The notes under the pieces: model-generated
What the model saw: only the letters and a program-made list of their open reading frames with translations
What the model was told of the DNA's origin: nothing
The model's database searches: none
Made by a program: the position numbers and the translations under genes
Part shown: positions 34,261 to 47,172 of the stretch, one piece after another
How the letters are laid out: each line of letters begins with the position of its first letter
How positions within the stretch are numbered: position 1 is the first letter of the stretch
Source of the DNA: Arcuatula senhousia
Taxonomy: Eukaryota > Mollusca > Bivalvia > Mytilida > Mytilidae
Direction: 5' to 3'
Assembly: GCA_963971305.1 (NCBI GenBank)
Contig: OZ020306.1
Coordinates: 42,367,512-42,431,511, forward strand
DNA: 64,000 bases

Positions 34261-35462
34261 CTACAAATTGAAAGTTATATACTAGAAACAAGTACATGGA
34301 TTGTGTCCATGGGAAGCTGATGATCTGCCCCACATAGAACTAAAAACAAGTAGAAGTCCTTCAGGTCTGAAAGTCTCCAAGCCAAGGGCATATTATTTGT
34401 CATACTGAATAACCTCATCACATTTAAAATCATTCTCATGTTCCATTTTTGAGAAGGCTTCATGTAAATTTTCACTGATTTTCAAATCGGCCTAATCCAT
34501 AATAGGAAGTAGAAGTCTAACAGGTCTGAAAGTCACATTTGACATATATAATTTGTCAAATTGAACAACCCTACCAAATCATTTCATTCTCAAGTACGGT
34601 CTCTGTAAAAAGCTTAATGGATATTCGCACGGACGGACATACATGAGTAAAACTATGTGCCCTGATATGTCGTCGCGGGGGCAAAAAAAGAGCAAACAAA
34701 TATCAGACTAAATGTACATGTAATTATATAAAGGCAAAATTTAAACCGCAACAGTCCATTAGAAGAGATACATGTATGGCATGTTGAAAAAGGTTATACA
34801 GTGCAACTCTTGTTCAATTATGATCTAAGGGTCGGTAACAAAATGACTTTCGCTCCGTCAAACCTATCCTACCATATGGACCGAATCTGATTACTTCCAA
34901 CACTATGGGGATAATGCAAGAAACTGGGAATATGTATAATAATAGGTCATGTCAATTATAAATATTTATAAATATTTGAACATTTGCTCTGTATACATAT
35001 GCCGCTAGAAAATAAAAATATATATACTATACAGCCTTCGCCCAACCCGCATCCCAAAAATGACAATGCCGCTCCGAGTAAATACACAAAATTAACACGA
35101 GTCAAATACTCACATACTCTAAAGCTGGTGTACTTTTATCTCTATTTTCCATAAGGTATGAAAGCTTCTTCTCTAGATCTTCGTTTTTTCTTTCTAACAT
35201 CTTTATTCTTTGCCAAAAATACAGAAGTATAACTCCGATACAAGAACATACGAGAATCGTTCCTAATAATTGTAAAAATAATGGTTGATTAAATATCAAT
35301 TTTATTTAGAAAATAATAAAACACACGCAACACTAGCACAAATGAACTTCAAACTGTCTAAAACGCACATAATTTTCTGAAAAAGAATAAAAACCATACA
35401 TGTATAAAAATACCGAAGAAGATCAAGAGGCCAATTCCGTTGATTTTTTGTGTTGTGAAGAG

Positions 35463-35990
35463 TTAACAAGAGGCTCTGAGGAGCCTAAATCGCTCATCGG
35501 ACTTTTAAAAATAAACAATAGAATAAAAGGAATTATTTAAGGATAATTCTATATAAAGAATCATTATAAAACTCAACGTTTAGAGGCTTTTGTGCAACCG
35601 ATTAACTTGAACATTTAAGGATGCAATTTTTGTCTCGCCTGCGACGATAAGTCGCGGAAGGCGAGACATAGGTATTACTTTCGGGCGGCGGTAGCGGCGG
35701 CGTAAATTTTGTTGTAAGACTTAGTGGACAGTGAATAGCTTGAAAAGTGTCATAAATAGGCAGCCGATATTGGGTATACAAGGTCTACACAACTGTCACC
35801 ATGCCGTGTGACCTTGACCCCATTTCCACGCTCCAGTGACTCCGTGACCTTAGATTTTTTTCCAGGCCTTAAACTTTTTTGTAATACTTTTGTGGGCGAT
35901 GAATTGCTTTAAATCTGTTTACGGACAACGACGGACTAAAAGAGATGACATGCATAAGCTCACATGGCCTTAGACCATACATTTGAGCCA
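35463..35990 (-). mobile_element. Fragmentary tandem-core element with AGGCTCC hairpin end
   Basis: The left side, read on the minus strand, ends in hairpin AGGCTCCTCAGAGCCT then CTTGTT. The right side has the family's agctcacatggcc start near 35960-35985. A palindrome GTCTCGCC...GGCGAGAC (about 35634-35670) marks another element nested inside. Same family as 62176-63735. Confidence 0.5.
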
Positions 35991-36919
35991 AAAACTTATT
36001 TGATTGTATTTGTAAACATGATATCTACCTTTCCCCTTCTGTATGAAATCAGGTATATACGGGCTTTCAAATTGGTACAGTCTCATCTAGCATTTTGTTT
36101 AAAACCTAAAAAGTAAACGTATTTGACTAAATATATACCGGTTAACAAATATAAAGAAGCACTTCTATAGCAAAAATAACGTTTGGATTTTTTAATATAT
36201 AACGTGCGTCCTTTCCAGTGTGTAAATGCAATTTCACAATTTTCATAAGTGTCGTAAATATTAAGGACGAAACAAGAATTTCTGTGTTCGCCTCATCATA
36301 AATTAAGCAAACAAAATTTGTAAGACTTACAAATAAACCCTCGACAACTACTGTTTAAAAACTTAATTGGGAAATAAGAATCATCGGTTTATTAATTCCT
36401 TGAATTCATACCAATTGCAAGATTTTACTCGAATATTTGACACTCCAAGGAACATGCGAATCACTTTATATAGGCAAATAGAATTCAAAGATTTTTACTA
36501 ATACGTAAAGTATTTTTCATAACCATAATCTCCGCGTTGACAATTTATTTACAATTGGTGTCAATGGGGAAATGTTTTAGTTCCATGAGTTCGACAATTC
36601 AATAATTTGACGAACGTACAATTTATATTTCGAACGAGCGCAGCCTTAATGATTTTAAAGAGAAGTTATTTCATTCGATTTGCTTTAATAAGTTTTAAGT
36701 CAATGTAGTTGATTATAAGAGAAACTTTTGTGGAGTTTTTAGTAGAAATTACTTGGATCGATTCGCGTGTTCCTAGGAGTGTTTGCCTTCATTTCTTGTA
36801 ATGCCACTTGAAATGGGCAGCATATTTTGTGCTGGCTAATGGGAAACTCATAGATAAATCTAGGTCTATTTTTTTATAAAGCTAAGCATTGCCTATTGCA
36901 AATAAGGAAAATAAGTTTA
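35991..36919. other. No recognised gene
   Basis: AT-rich flank upstream of paralogue B. I looked here for a first exon ending in phase 1 that could join B exon 2 and did not find one. Confidence 0.4.
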
Positions 36920-37537
36920 ACTAGAAAAACTGTGAGCCGCAGCTCACAAAAAAATACCCCCCCCCCCCCCACCCCCCCAAAAAATTAATCAGATAAAATA
37001 TTGAATAGGAAATGCACATCTACATTATGTCACAAAGATTGTGTGTAAGTTTCATGAAAATCCATCAAGGGGTTTAGGAGGAGTTGCGGATAAGGGATGG
37101 GTACCCCCATGTAGTCAATGGCTAAGTCCATGTTTTGGTATAGGAAACCCCAAAAATCATTCTGACCAAATTTCAAAATAGTAGGCACACATCTACATTA
37201 TGTCACAAAGAGTGTGTGTAAGTTTCATGAAAATCCATCAAGGGGTTTAGGAGGAGTTGCGGATAAGAGATGGGTACCCCCATGTAGTCGAATGGCAGAG
37301 TCCATGTTTTGCTATGGGAAACTCCAAAAATCATTCTGATCAAATTTTAAAATAGTAGGTCCACATCTACATTATGTCACAAAGATTGTGTGTAAGTTTC
37401 ATGAAAATCCACCAAGGGGTTTAGGAGGAGTTGCGGATAAGAGATGGGTACCCTGAAGTGTAACGGAAGGACGGACGGAAGGACGGACGGACACCCCTAT
37501 CACTATATACCCCCCACTTTTGAAGTGGGGGGTATAA
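36920..37537 (-). mobile_element. HINE-like element, TACCCCCCA type, three core units
   Basis: On the minus strand: a 5' palindrome TACCCCCCACTT/AAGTGGGGGGTA (37507-37535), then gtccgtccttccgtccg. About three ~173-bp units follow (anchors cacatctacattatgtcac at about 37015, 37188 and 37362). A 3' hairpin GTGAGCTGCGGCTCAC (36947-36932) and CTAGT (36924-36920) end it. A second copy lies at 53585-54540. Confidence 0.75.
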
Positions 37538-38204
37538 AAAGGGAAACAATTTTAATGTTAACTAGAATGTGGTCATCTGTAGCATGTCTAGACATTGAAA
37601 TATCACAAAATATCAGAAAACATATCATTTCAAAGTTTGCTTTTTATAAAAGCACGGCCACCAATCTCCTAAATCACAACTCCAGGTTATGTGAGAAAAT
37701 TCGTTAGGAGAACGTCCGGTTTAATATAAATGTGCTTGAATTTTCAATTACATTGTCATAACAAGCCTTATATTTAAAAACGGCGAATGAAGTCAGTCGC
37801 AGGAATGATCGACTGCAGTTTTTAAAAATACGTATTTCATGGTACATGTATTCTGTATCCGAATCTAATCATAATTATTTTTTGCCGAGGGGCCAAGGAT
37901 TTTAATTTTCGACATGTTAACAAAAAGTTTAATTATAACGTTCTACAGCGACATATCATATTGTCATGAAAAAAGTTGTTTCATTAACTTTATTTAGCCA
38001 TAGCTATAGCTGACTACATTCTCTGATTTTTCACAAGGCGAGAAACGACATTAACCATGAAAAATAATAGCGCACTAACCAAAAACTCCTTTCCAAAATC
38101 ATAACCGTCCTAAACCGATGATTTACCCAACCACGCATAACCTGGAGTTTTGATGTAGAACATTGGTGGTCTAAACTTAATTATTTCTATTACATGTATA
38201 TTTT

Positions 38205-39845
38205 TATAAAAAGCTTCGCCGAGCGCAGCATGATACGACCGCAACAGGTTGTACCCTGTACCTTGTAGGCCTAATATGAATAATTAAAATTGCTCTGGAC
38301 ACATGCAGCCCATGGTGGACTGACAAAGGTTTTTGACACATGCCTACTTTGGTGGACTTTCCATCCACATTTTACAAGGAATTCATTAGATTTTAACTAT
38401 TTTAAAAGCAAATGGAAAAAAAAATACTTGCAATATCATATTTATAACATTTCAATATCCCCGCTCAACTTAATACTAAGAAATAGACCCTATTCTTGGT
38501 TAATCTAATTATCATTGATGTTTTTTACGCAATAAAAAAGTATCGATTTTGGCCCATATTTGCCCTTATTAAGTTATAGGGGGAAAAGGGGGATCACAAA
38601 AATTAATTCTCAATTTTGTATCCGCTAATCGACAAGAACAAACATGCAATAAAAATTTTCAAAATCAGATCACAAGTAAAAAAAGTTTTGAATATGGTCC
38701 CCTTTTGGCCCCTAATTACATAACAGGGGGAAAAAGGGCGGTCGCAAAAATTAATTCTCAATTTTGCATCTGCTATTTTGTGGCATAACGACTGTGAAGT
38801 TCCAATATTTTATTATATACAATTGTACATGGTAAATGTTCCAACTTAAACACTGCTAACTATCTGATCCTATCTGCCCTGATTCCCTGATTAATTCTAC
38901 TTATCAAATTCCCCAAATATATATAATTCCAATCTTCCTGATTTCATAATCACAGGTCAAACTTCAGACAAGGTTAACCCATGGTCATGATACATATCCT
39001 TGTGCTCACATAACCAGTTATAATTTACTGGTCACTTTGGCCCAAGGCACAAAACAAACATGTTAAAAAATATCTTAATAAAATTCCAACCATTATGTCA
39101 CATTTGACAAGAACAAACATGCAAAAAAAATTTCCAAAACTGTACCACCAATTAAAAAAGTTTCGATTTTGGCCCCTTATGGAACCTAATTACATAAAAG
39201 GGGGAAAACGGGGGGGGGGGGGGGGGTCGCAAAATTTCATTCTTTATTTTGTAGCCCCTATTTGACGAGAACAAACATGCAAAAAAAATTCAAAATCGAT
39301 CCACAAATAAAAAGTTTCGATTTTTGCCCCTTTTTGCCCCTAACTACATAGGGCACGAAAATTCATCAGGTTCATTCTTTTATTACAAGAAACATTCTTG
39401 ACAAATTTCACAGCAATAGGCCAACTAGGACCAAAGTTATGATGGAAATAAATAAAATATATGAATTTTTTGCCCCTTTTGGGCCCCTAATTTTGAAACA
39501 AAAAAAGGGGGACCCCCAAAATCAATCCCATTCATCCTTTTATGATAAGGAACATCACTGTCAAATTTCATAGCAATCAGATAACTAGAACTAAAGTTAT
39601 TGTGGAAACAAACAAAAAAGTAGTATTTTTGGCCCCTAATTTCTAAACGAAAAAAGGGGGGACCCCCAAAATCAATCCCATCCATCCTTTAATGGTAAGG
39701 AACATCATCGTGAAATTTCATAGCAATTGGATAACTAGAACTGAAGTTATTGTGGGAACACTAAAGTTAACAGACAACGACGCAGACGCAGACGACAGCA
39801 TCATACCATTATAAGTCCGCAATTTTTTTGCGGTCGTATAAAAAT
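38205..39845. mobile_element. Element with ATACGACCGCAA inverted subterminal repeats
   Basis: The left end carries gccgagcgcagcatgATACGACCGCAA; the right end carries TTGCGGTCGTAT at about 39829-39840. Between are degenerate units rich in ttttggcccct and gggggaaaa and a unit repeated near the right end (aatcccatccatccttt). The related copy is at 61070-61972. The 82-codon minus frame at 39437-39685 is repeat read-through. Confidence 0.65.
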
Positions 39846-42212
39846 TGTTCTTACCACAGAAACGATAAATAAAGTTTATCTTATCTTAGTATAAGTTTGG
39901 TCTCTACTGTGTCACATTTTATTTCCAACCAAACCATTTTATCTGTTTAACTTGTTTTAGATGCATAGAAATTTTATCATTTCCATTCTGCCTTTATCAA
40001 CACCCATTTCTTTCTATGGCAAATTTACTTATTCTGCTTGTCGATGAGGGGCGACTATGCACTGAACGATGTGTGAGGGCACCATCTGTGAACCATCTGT
40101 TTTTCCATTGTTGATTTTTTTTCTAATATCGTTGAAACAGTTAGTCTCGATCACCCAGACGCTTACCAATAGATGATAAGAGTCTAGGACAGTCCCGTTA
40201 CCTACTTTGTTATGTGTACGTTCGGAGTACTTTCAGGCTTTATCATAATGTTCGACGAAAATCACTCAAGCGTATGTTCAGAATTCTGTGTATATGGTTC
40301 AGTGATTTTATGCAAATGCAATAGCGAGATAACTTCTCTAATCGATGTGATTTGTTCTCTTAAAACATAATATTTCTTACATCCTATTTTACATTTTGAA
40401 CACAAGTTGGTTTTGTTAACAATAAACAAATTCGATTTATCGTTTAATTGTACTCACGGGCGTCCACCTGGTTTTGGAAATTATGTTTATTGGAGTTAAA
40501 AACTGGGACATTCTTGATTACAGAACCATGCACGTTTGACCAATCCGATTCTCGATTTTGCAGAACCAGTTGTCAAAAACCAAGGAAGACCAATGAAACG
40601 TTGAGTTTTTAACGTTGGTTCATTTCAGATTGAAATGAATCTTGTATGCTAAACATGTCATATACACACGTGGTAAAGGTTAAAAGGTATAACCATCGCC
40701 ACCTAGTGGTTACGAGAAATCAACAAGTGTTTTCCCAGACTCACTACCTTGGTAGTATGAGTTTGGGTTCGAGATTATGAAACAATTGCAACAGTTGGGA
40801 CGAACAGTTGAACGGACGTACGAACAGACAGACGGATGTACAGACGGGCAAATGGACAGATGGACGCAGCCGAAAACTAAATGCCCCCTTCTTTCGTAAA
40901 TTGTGTATAAAAATGGCTACATGTATACATACTAATTACCGCATTTTTCCCGAATGATGAACATTTTGTACTGTTTAGCATTTCATTTACTGTCTGAAAA
41001 TGGTACATGTACACTCCTGACTGGAAAACAACACTTATTAAAAAATGTATGTCATTGCCGATAAGACCTTTGACATGCATGAAATTAGCAAAAACTGAAA
41101 AATCACTTCGCCCCTCTTTTGTCATTGTAAAACCTCAAATAAATTAATTTAGATCAATATTAATCTGAATTCTTTTTAATCTGCTATATAGATAATAACA
41201 TAAAATAAAACGTTCAGATGGGGTCAGATGATAACATGGAAACAATTTGAAAATTAATATTATTTTTCAACATGTTCAATGGATGAAATTTTCGATCAGG
41301 TCCAATTTGGGAATCAAATTTATAAATAAATTGATTTAAAATCACTTTCTCCTAATAATTTTAATGCGATAACATATAATTGAAATTAATTTATTAGAAA
41401 TAATCACAGATTAACTTTCAATTTGAAAATAAAAAAAATATGTCTTCATAGAACAAAATATTGTGGTCATCATGGTCATTCGGGATTGCTTTGTTTAATA
41501 CTGCAGAATACGCAATTTTCGAGTTCATTGCTTTTCCGGAAAAATCCCTCAATTAGATAGAATTTATCACGTGACTTTACCAGTTTTTGAAGCAAACTGG
41601 TTTGCTGCCCTTAAGCTTACACAAAAGCGTCTGTGGAATGATGAGAACAATAATATTTTTGTAAACGGTAAATACTTCAATAAATTGGACAATTTTTATT
41701 ACCTGTATAGAAAATTTTCTAAAATCTCAGATTCCATCGTTAATAAATAACAAAGCATATTTATTTTTACCCTTTGCTCATTCGTGCACCGGAAGTTGAC
41801 ATGCTTTAAAAAAGGTTTAACGTAACTACAACTAACAAAGCCTTATTTCCAATGACATGCGCATTACCACTAATGAATATTCATCGTCCCAGAGGAATGT
41901 GCCATATACAGATTCTAAATATACATGGTTAACCTGAAAGTAGATTGATTACTAAAAAATATAGATAACTGACTAACATTGGCAGGCATTGTTGTTGGTT
42001 TATGTGTTTGTGTGACTTTGGTCTTTAAATATTAAAGCCGAGTTTAACAAGCTGTCTGTTACGCCTCTGCGCCGAAGAGTAGTTATCAGCCATATGATGG
42101 GTCGATGTTAACTAGATATGCTCCTTTCAGACTTTTAACATTTGATCTTTTTTCTCTGGTATAACGCATATAACATAAAAAATTCAAAAGCCAGAGCCCA
42201 GAGCTATTGGAT
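39846..42212. other. No recognised gene
   Basis: AT-rich. 40790-40900 has the acgaacagacagacgga run typical of a decayed tandem-core element end. A 25-nt sequence at 41869-41893 recurs inverted at 45791-45815. No exon could be supported. Confidence 0.4.
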
Positions 42213-42215
42213 TTA

Positions 42216-42495
42216 GGGACGGACCATTTAACTTGAAAAGGGGGGGGGGCTTAGTTTTTTGTTTTGATCAGATTTTTTTTTTCGCGCAGAGCACGGACAA
42301 AATATTTATTTTTCAAAGGCGTCGCGACAGAATATTTTTTTTCATTATCAGCATTATTTTTTTGGGCAGAAATTCTTCTTCAGAATATTTTTTTTCTTAC
42401 CCTCAGCTGCCAAAATTATTTTTTCATCAAAAATAATTTTCAGAATATTTTTTTAGGAAAAACCAAGCCCCCCTTCAAGTTCAATGGTCGGTCCC
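42216..42495. mobile_element. MITE with TTA target duplication (Harbinger-like)
   Basis: Inverted ends GGGACGGACCA and TGGTCGGTCCC, continuing as tttaacttgaa...ttcaagttcaa and a G-rich/C-rich pair. The ends are flanked by TTA (42213-42215 and 42496-42498). A 3-bp TWA duplication is typical of PIF/Harbinger elements. The T-rich interior yields chance frames. A degenerate relative may lie at about 46441-46615. Confidence 0.6.
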
Positions 42496-42503
42496 TTAGG
42501 AAT

Positions 42504-43715
42504 ATGACTGGAAAGTTAAATATGTCTGTGGGTATGAATCTTCCTTCTTTTGTTGTATTTGAAGACATGACAACTAGTAATTAAAGTCATGCTATATGTC
42601 TGTGGGTAGGAATCTTCTTTCATTAGTTGTATTTTAAGACATGACAACTAGTAAAGTCATAGTATATGTCTGTGGGTAAGACTCTTCCTTCATTGGTTGT
42701 ATTATAAGACATGACAACTAGTAAAGTCATGCTATATGTCTGTGGGTAGGAATCTTCTTTCATTAGTTGTATTTTAAGACATGACAATTAGTAAAGTCAT
42801 ACTATATGTGTGTGGGTAGGACTCGTCCTTCATTAGTTGTATTATAAGACACGACAACTAGTAAAGTCATAGTATATGTCTGTGGGTAAGAATCTTACTT
42901 CTTTAGTTGTATTTGAAGGCATGACAACTAGTAAAGCCATGCTATATGTCTGTGGGTAGGAATCTTCCTTCATTAGTTGTATTTTAAGACATGACAACTA
43001 GTAAAGTCATACTATGTGACTGTGGGTAAGAAATCGTCCTTCATTAATTGTATTTTAAGACATGACAACTAGTGAAGTCATGCTGTATGTGTGTGGCTAG
43101 GAATCTTACTTCATTAGTTGTATTGTAAGACATGACAACTAGTAAAGTCATGTTATATATGTCTGGATAAGAAATCATGCTTCATTAGTTGTATTTGAAG
43201 ACATGACAACTAGTAAAGTCATACTAAGAAATCGTCCTTCATTGGTTGTATTGTAAGACATGACAACTAGTAAAGTCATGTTATATATGTCTGGATAAGA
43301 AATCATGCTTCATTAGTTGTATTTGAAGACATGACAACTAGTAAAGTCATACTAAGAAATCGTCCTTCATTGGTTGTATTGTAAGACATGACAACTAGTA
43401 AAGTCATGTTATATATGTCTGGATAAGAAATCTTGCTTCATTAGTTGTATTATAAGACACGACAACTAGTAAAGTCATAGTATATGTCTGTGGGTAAGAC
43501 TCTTCCTTCATTGGTTGTATTATAAGACATGACAACTAGTAAAGTCATGCTATATGTCTGTGGGTAGGAATCTTCTTTCATTAGTTGTATTTAAAGACAT
43601 GACAACTAGTAAAGTCATAGTACATATCTGTGGGTAGGAATCCTCCTCTATTAGTTGTATTTTTAGACATTACAACTAGTAAAGACATATTATATGTCTG
43701 TGGTTAGAAATCTTT
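42504..43715 (+). repeat. 70-bp satellite array (about 17 copies)
   Basis: The anchor acaactagtaaagtcat recurs every 70 bp (for example 42645 and 42715). Each monomer reads tatatgtctgtgggtagg, aatcttccttcattagttgt, attttaagac, then CATGACaactagtaaaGTCATG, a 6-bp dyad around a short loop. Some units are partly deleted around 43150-43440, where a higher-order pair of units is itself repeated. Confidence 0.9.
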
Positions 43716-43719
43716 TCAC

Positions 43720-46700
43720 TACCACAACCAGCAAACATCAAGAGAGGGACGGGACGAATGTTCAATTTTAATAGGCGGGGGGCTTAGGAGATTTTGGAAA
43801 TGAATAATCAAGCCGGCAAAATATATACTAGTAATCTGGCGCCGACCCCCTAGAAAATAATTCATCTGTACATAGCTAGCCCAGATTCTGCAGAATGAAC
43901 AAACGAAAACGAAATAATTTATTTCGCAGGGTAAATTTTGAAAACAATCTTGCCCGACAAAATCTTCCAAGCCACCCCTCCACCCTCCTTCAAATTCCCT
44001 AAAAAGGTTTCATAACCATATATATATGCATCAGTGCGGGAAAACTCCGAATTCGACAACTGTAAACTCGATCTCAGAAAATTAAGAATATCTGGTGAGT
44101 GAAACGTTTTGGGGGATGTAATTTTCACTCTTTAGTACGGATGTATGGTCCTGTTAGGGCTTTCACTCGAATTCTAATAAAAGTAGCCAGACTTTGATTT
44201 GTTGCATGTTTCTAGTCTATGTGGTGCCCTTTTTAGAAAAAAGCAAAAAAAATCTGACCCACTACGTATGGTTTCAGCAGGGGCAGGCTCTGAAAACGCA
44301 AAAAAAAAAGTTTTTCTGTAATCAGCGTCGGCCAACTTTATGGTCCTATATTTTGACCCCGGACCCACCCCCCCCCCTAGATTCATTTTTTGTATGATCT
44401 TGTTCAGTAATTTATTTTCGTTTAGACCATACAAATTTCATATCTGTAAGTTCAATATTATTCAAAAAGTTGCAAAATCACATGTATACGGTAACCGCGG
44501 CCATGATGGCAAAAGTGAATGTCGGTCTTCTGAGATACATGTAAAACTTGAAGAAAAAAAAGCAAAAGAATTTCTGTATAAAATATCATGCAAGTGTATT
44601 AAATTCTATGCACCCATGCAATATTACCCAAACGGACGCTAGGGGTGTTGGGCTAAAGCAGGTGCGGTTGTAATTTCAAAAAATCAGGCAATTTAAGACA
44701 GCACCGGGTGGCTCCGACCTTTGAATGGCTAGTACGGCCGATTGAATCAATATAAAGATCTGATTTATTTGTCTATATTCTTGGCACATATGTATCTTTT
44801 GACACACTAAACAGTTCTGCACTTAAGGTTTGTCTCCTGTCCAGAAATTCTTCTTACGTAAAAAGTCGAATTTTCAGCAAAATTTACTTGATTTTTTCAC
44901 AAAAATTCGTGAAATACTTAAAAGTGCTTCCTCCTGTAAAGAAAACTATTGCACGAAACTCCATTATTTTTGTTATATTTGTATAATATGGACACTGGAC
45001 TTTTGATACAGCAAGTTGTTACTCTGAATACAAAATTCCCAGTGGTGGTGGCACCCACGGCACCGCTTTTTGCTCATTTTTCACATTTTATTTCGTGAAC
45101 TTTTTTTTCACTGTTGAATAAAAATAGGATCGAATTCATGGACCTCACTGAATCATGTGATTTAATTTAGGTCCTCTGGAACTTCTACTTCAAAGATATA
45201 TACAGTTTATACCTATATCATAAGTGATAGCTCCCGGAAATGCGATTGAAATTGACATTGTCGGTTTTTTCAGGATTTCGTCTGGGGATTTCGGTCAACT
45301 GTACCCTACTTTGTGGCACCAAATAAACCACCGACTCAAAAGTCCCAGAGTAGTCAAAATACTACCAAAGTGTCGGGCAAGGATTGCTCTTTCCATTGAA
45401 ATCCCATTTGTTACCCTGTATTGCATAGTTTACATGCAACGTTGAAAATACGTTGTACGGAGATTCCTATGGATTTCAGTCCAAAATCGGTCTCATGAAA
45501 AAGGCTATTCCTGTTATATACTATACAACTTTGCCGAAAGTTGATGAATTCGGAGTTTTACCGTACGGTACAGAGTGGTTTAACAAAGTTTTTGAATTAT
45601 CGGCCAGTATCAAAAGAAAATGTCTTTCCGTCACATAGTTAGAAAAGCGAATAAGATATATAACCCCCCTCCCCCGCGTTATTTTATCTTTAATAATAGA
45701 TATAATACATTATCGTTATTAGCCAATAATTACTGCAAACCATTAAAGAATTGTTGATTCGGTCGTATTGACAAACATTTTACTTCCTGGTCTGGGACGA
45801 TGAATATTCATTAGTAGTGTTTAAAAAAATTCTAATAAAATAATCACTCCCGGGAAAACTAGCCATTCCGTCCTATCTCGGAAATGGCGTATTCTGGGGT
45901 GTGCCTTAGATTACAGTTATAAATGGAATGCAAATATCTGCATAATTTTTCAGGAAATGCAACAAACATTTTTTTTAAATTGTAATCCTCTTTAAAAAAA
46001 ACATTTACGCTTTTTTTTTATATAATGTGATTATGTTTACTTAAGTCCTAGTTATTCTAGAAATTTATTTTTTCCAATTCTCCATATACTACTCCCTGCA
46101 GACAGAACTAAATATAAGGGGTACAAGCTCTGTCCACTATTTTTAAAAAAAATTATATATGACGCCGATGGTGTACGTACTTGTCGGTACAGTAAATGGT
46201 TCACGTTTTGTAACAGCTAGTTTTTATACTCTAAACTATTAACCAATGGTTATTGGGAGATGCAAATGATATAAATATCACTAAAACACGTGTTTTTTTT
46301 ACTAGTATATATATATAAACATACCTTGTTATATTAATCAACCATGGTAACGTACGTACGCCACGTGTATAAAACTAAAAATAGATTCGAAAAAAAACCA
46401 TTTATTTAAATACTCTTATCGTACATAAATAATTTATACATATTCTGGCACCCATTTAACTTGACAGGGGGTTGGTTTGGTTTTTTCTTTTTACATAAAT
46501 CAGAGGTTAAGAAAAAAAATATTCTGAGTGAAGAAGGATTTCAGCAATATAAAATTTAGCTTTTAATAATGAGCAAATATATTGCCTCAAAAAAACCAAG
46601 GTCCCTCTCCACCCACAGGCACTTGGAGTATGGATTTTTATATATGATCCCCCTTTATTTCTCTAATACTTCCAACAAAATAAAATTTCGATAAAAATGA

Positions 46701-47172
46701 TTTCATAAGTCTACATAAGTTGTACGCTTTACATATACTAAGATTTCCTTAAAAATTCTAACTGTCCTGGTGGACCTTATTGGCTTAATGGTACGTGACT
46801 TCATTCAAACATAGTTTTGTCAATTTATTTTAACGTCTACGTTCCGAATATTTCTTAGTATACGAACAGCAAAAATTTAATAGAAGTTCTAAAAATCAAG
46901 CTTATGGTTCATACCGGGTCTTCCCGATATATTCACTTTTGGTTAACACTAGAGGGTTAACAACTAAAGGTAGATGGTCTTTTTCCACAGATATGAAATG
47001 TTATTATAATGTAAAACGGCTAGAGAGTTTTACCAAACACGTATCAAGGATTCAAAGCTTGAATTATGGAACACCTTACTTTTGAAAACCCTTATTAATG
47101 AAAAACCGCACAAGTTATATAATTGAATCTGAAAGGAACAATTAATGAGCTTTTTTAAAAAATCTTTCTACC
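43720..47172. other. No recognised gene
   Basis: AT-rich. 44820-45650 contains longer stretches of balanced composition and two small plus-strand frames (45224-45445 and 45453-45638) that could be a decayed repeat. They have no recognisable domain or splice context. Confidence 0.35.

Larger units (their letters stand above)
32966..35376 (-). pseudogene. Paralogue B: membrane-protein family member, probably a pseudogene
   Basis: Exons 35376-35114, 34260-33942 and 33159-32966 align with exons 2-4 of paralogue C, with the same GT/AG sites and phases. Exons 3 and 4 are about 87% and 92% identical to C and fully open. Exon 2 has the same length modulo 3 as in C and keeps the TM segment (ILVCSCIGVILLYFWQR). 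In the required frame it carries TAG at 35335-35333 and TAA at 35308-35306, both before the TM. No ATG lies between the second stop and the TM, and no first exon was found upstream. It is therefore most likely a recent pseudogene. An alternative exon, or a sequencing error in one copy, could still rescue it. Confidence 0.7.

Noticed and set aside
42233..42584. Two Phe-rich frames
   Set aside because: Translations of the T-rich interior of the Harbinger-like MITE.
42504..43715. CRISPR-like array
   Set aside because: The whole 70-bp unit repeats, spacers are not unique, and the genome is eukaryotic.
44194..45638. Cluster of small frames at 44.2-45.6 kb as an exon set
   Set aside because: Frames lie on both strands, phases and splice sites do not link up, and no conserved motif is visible.
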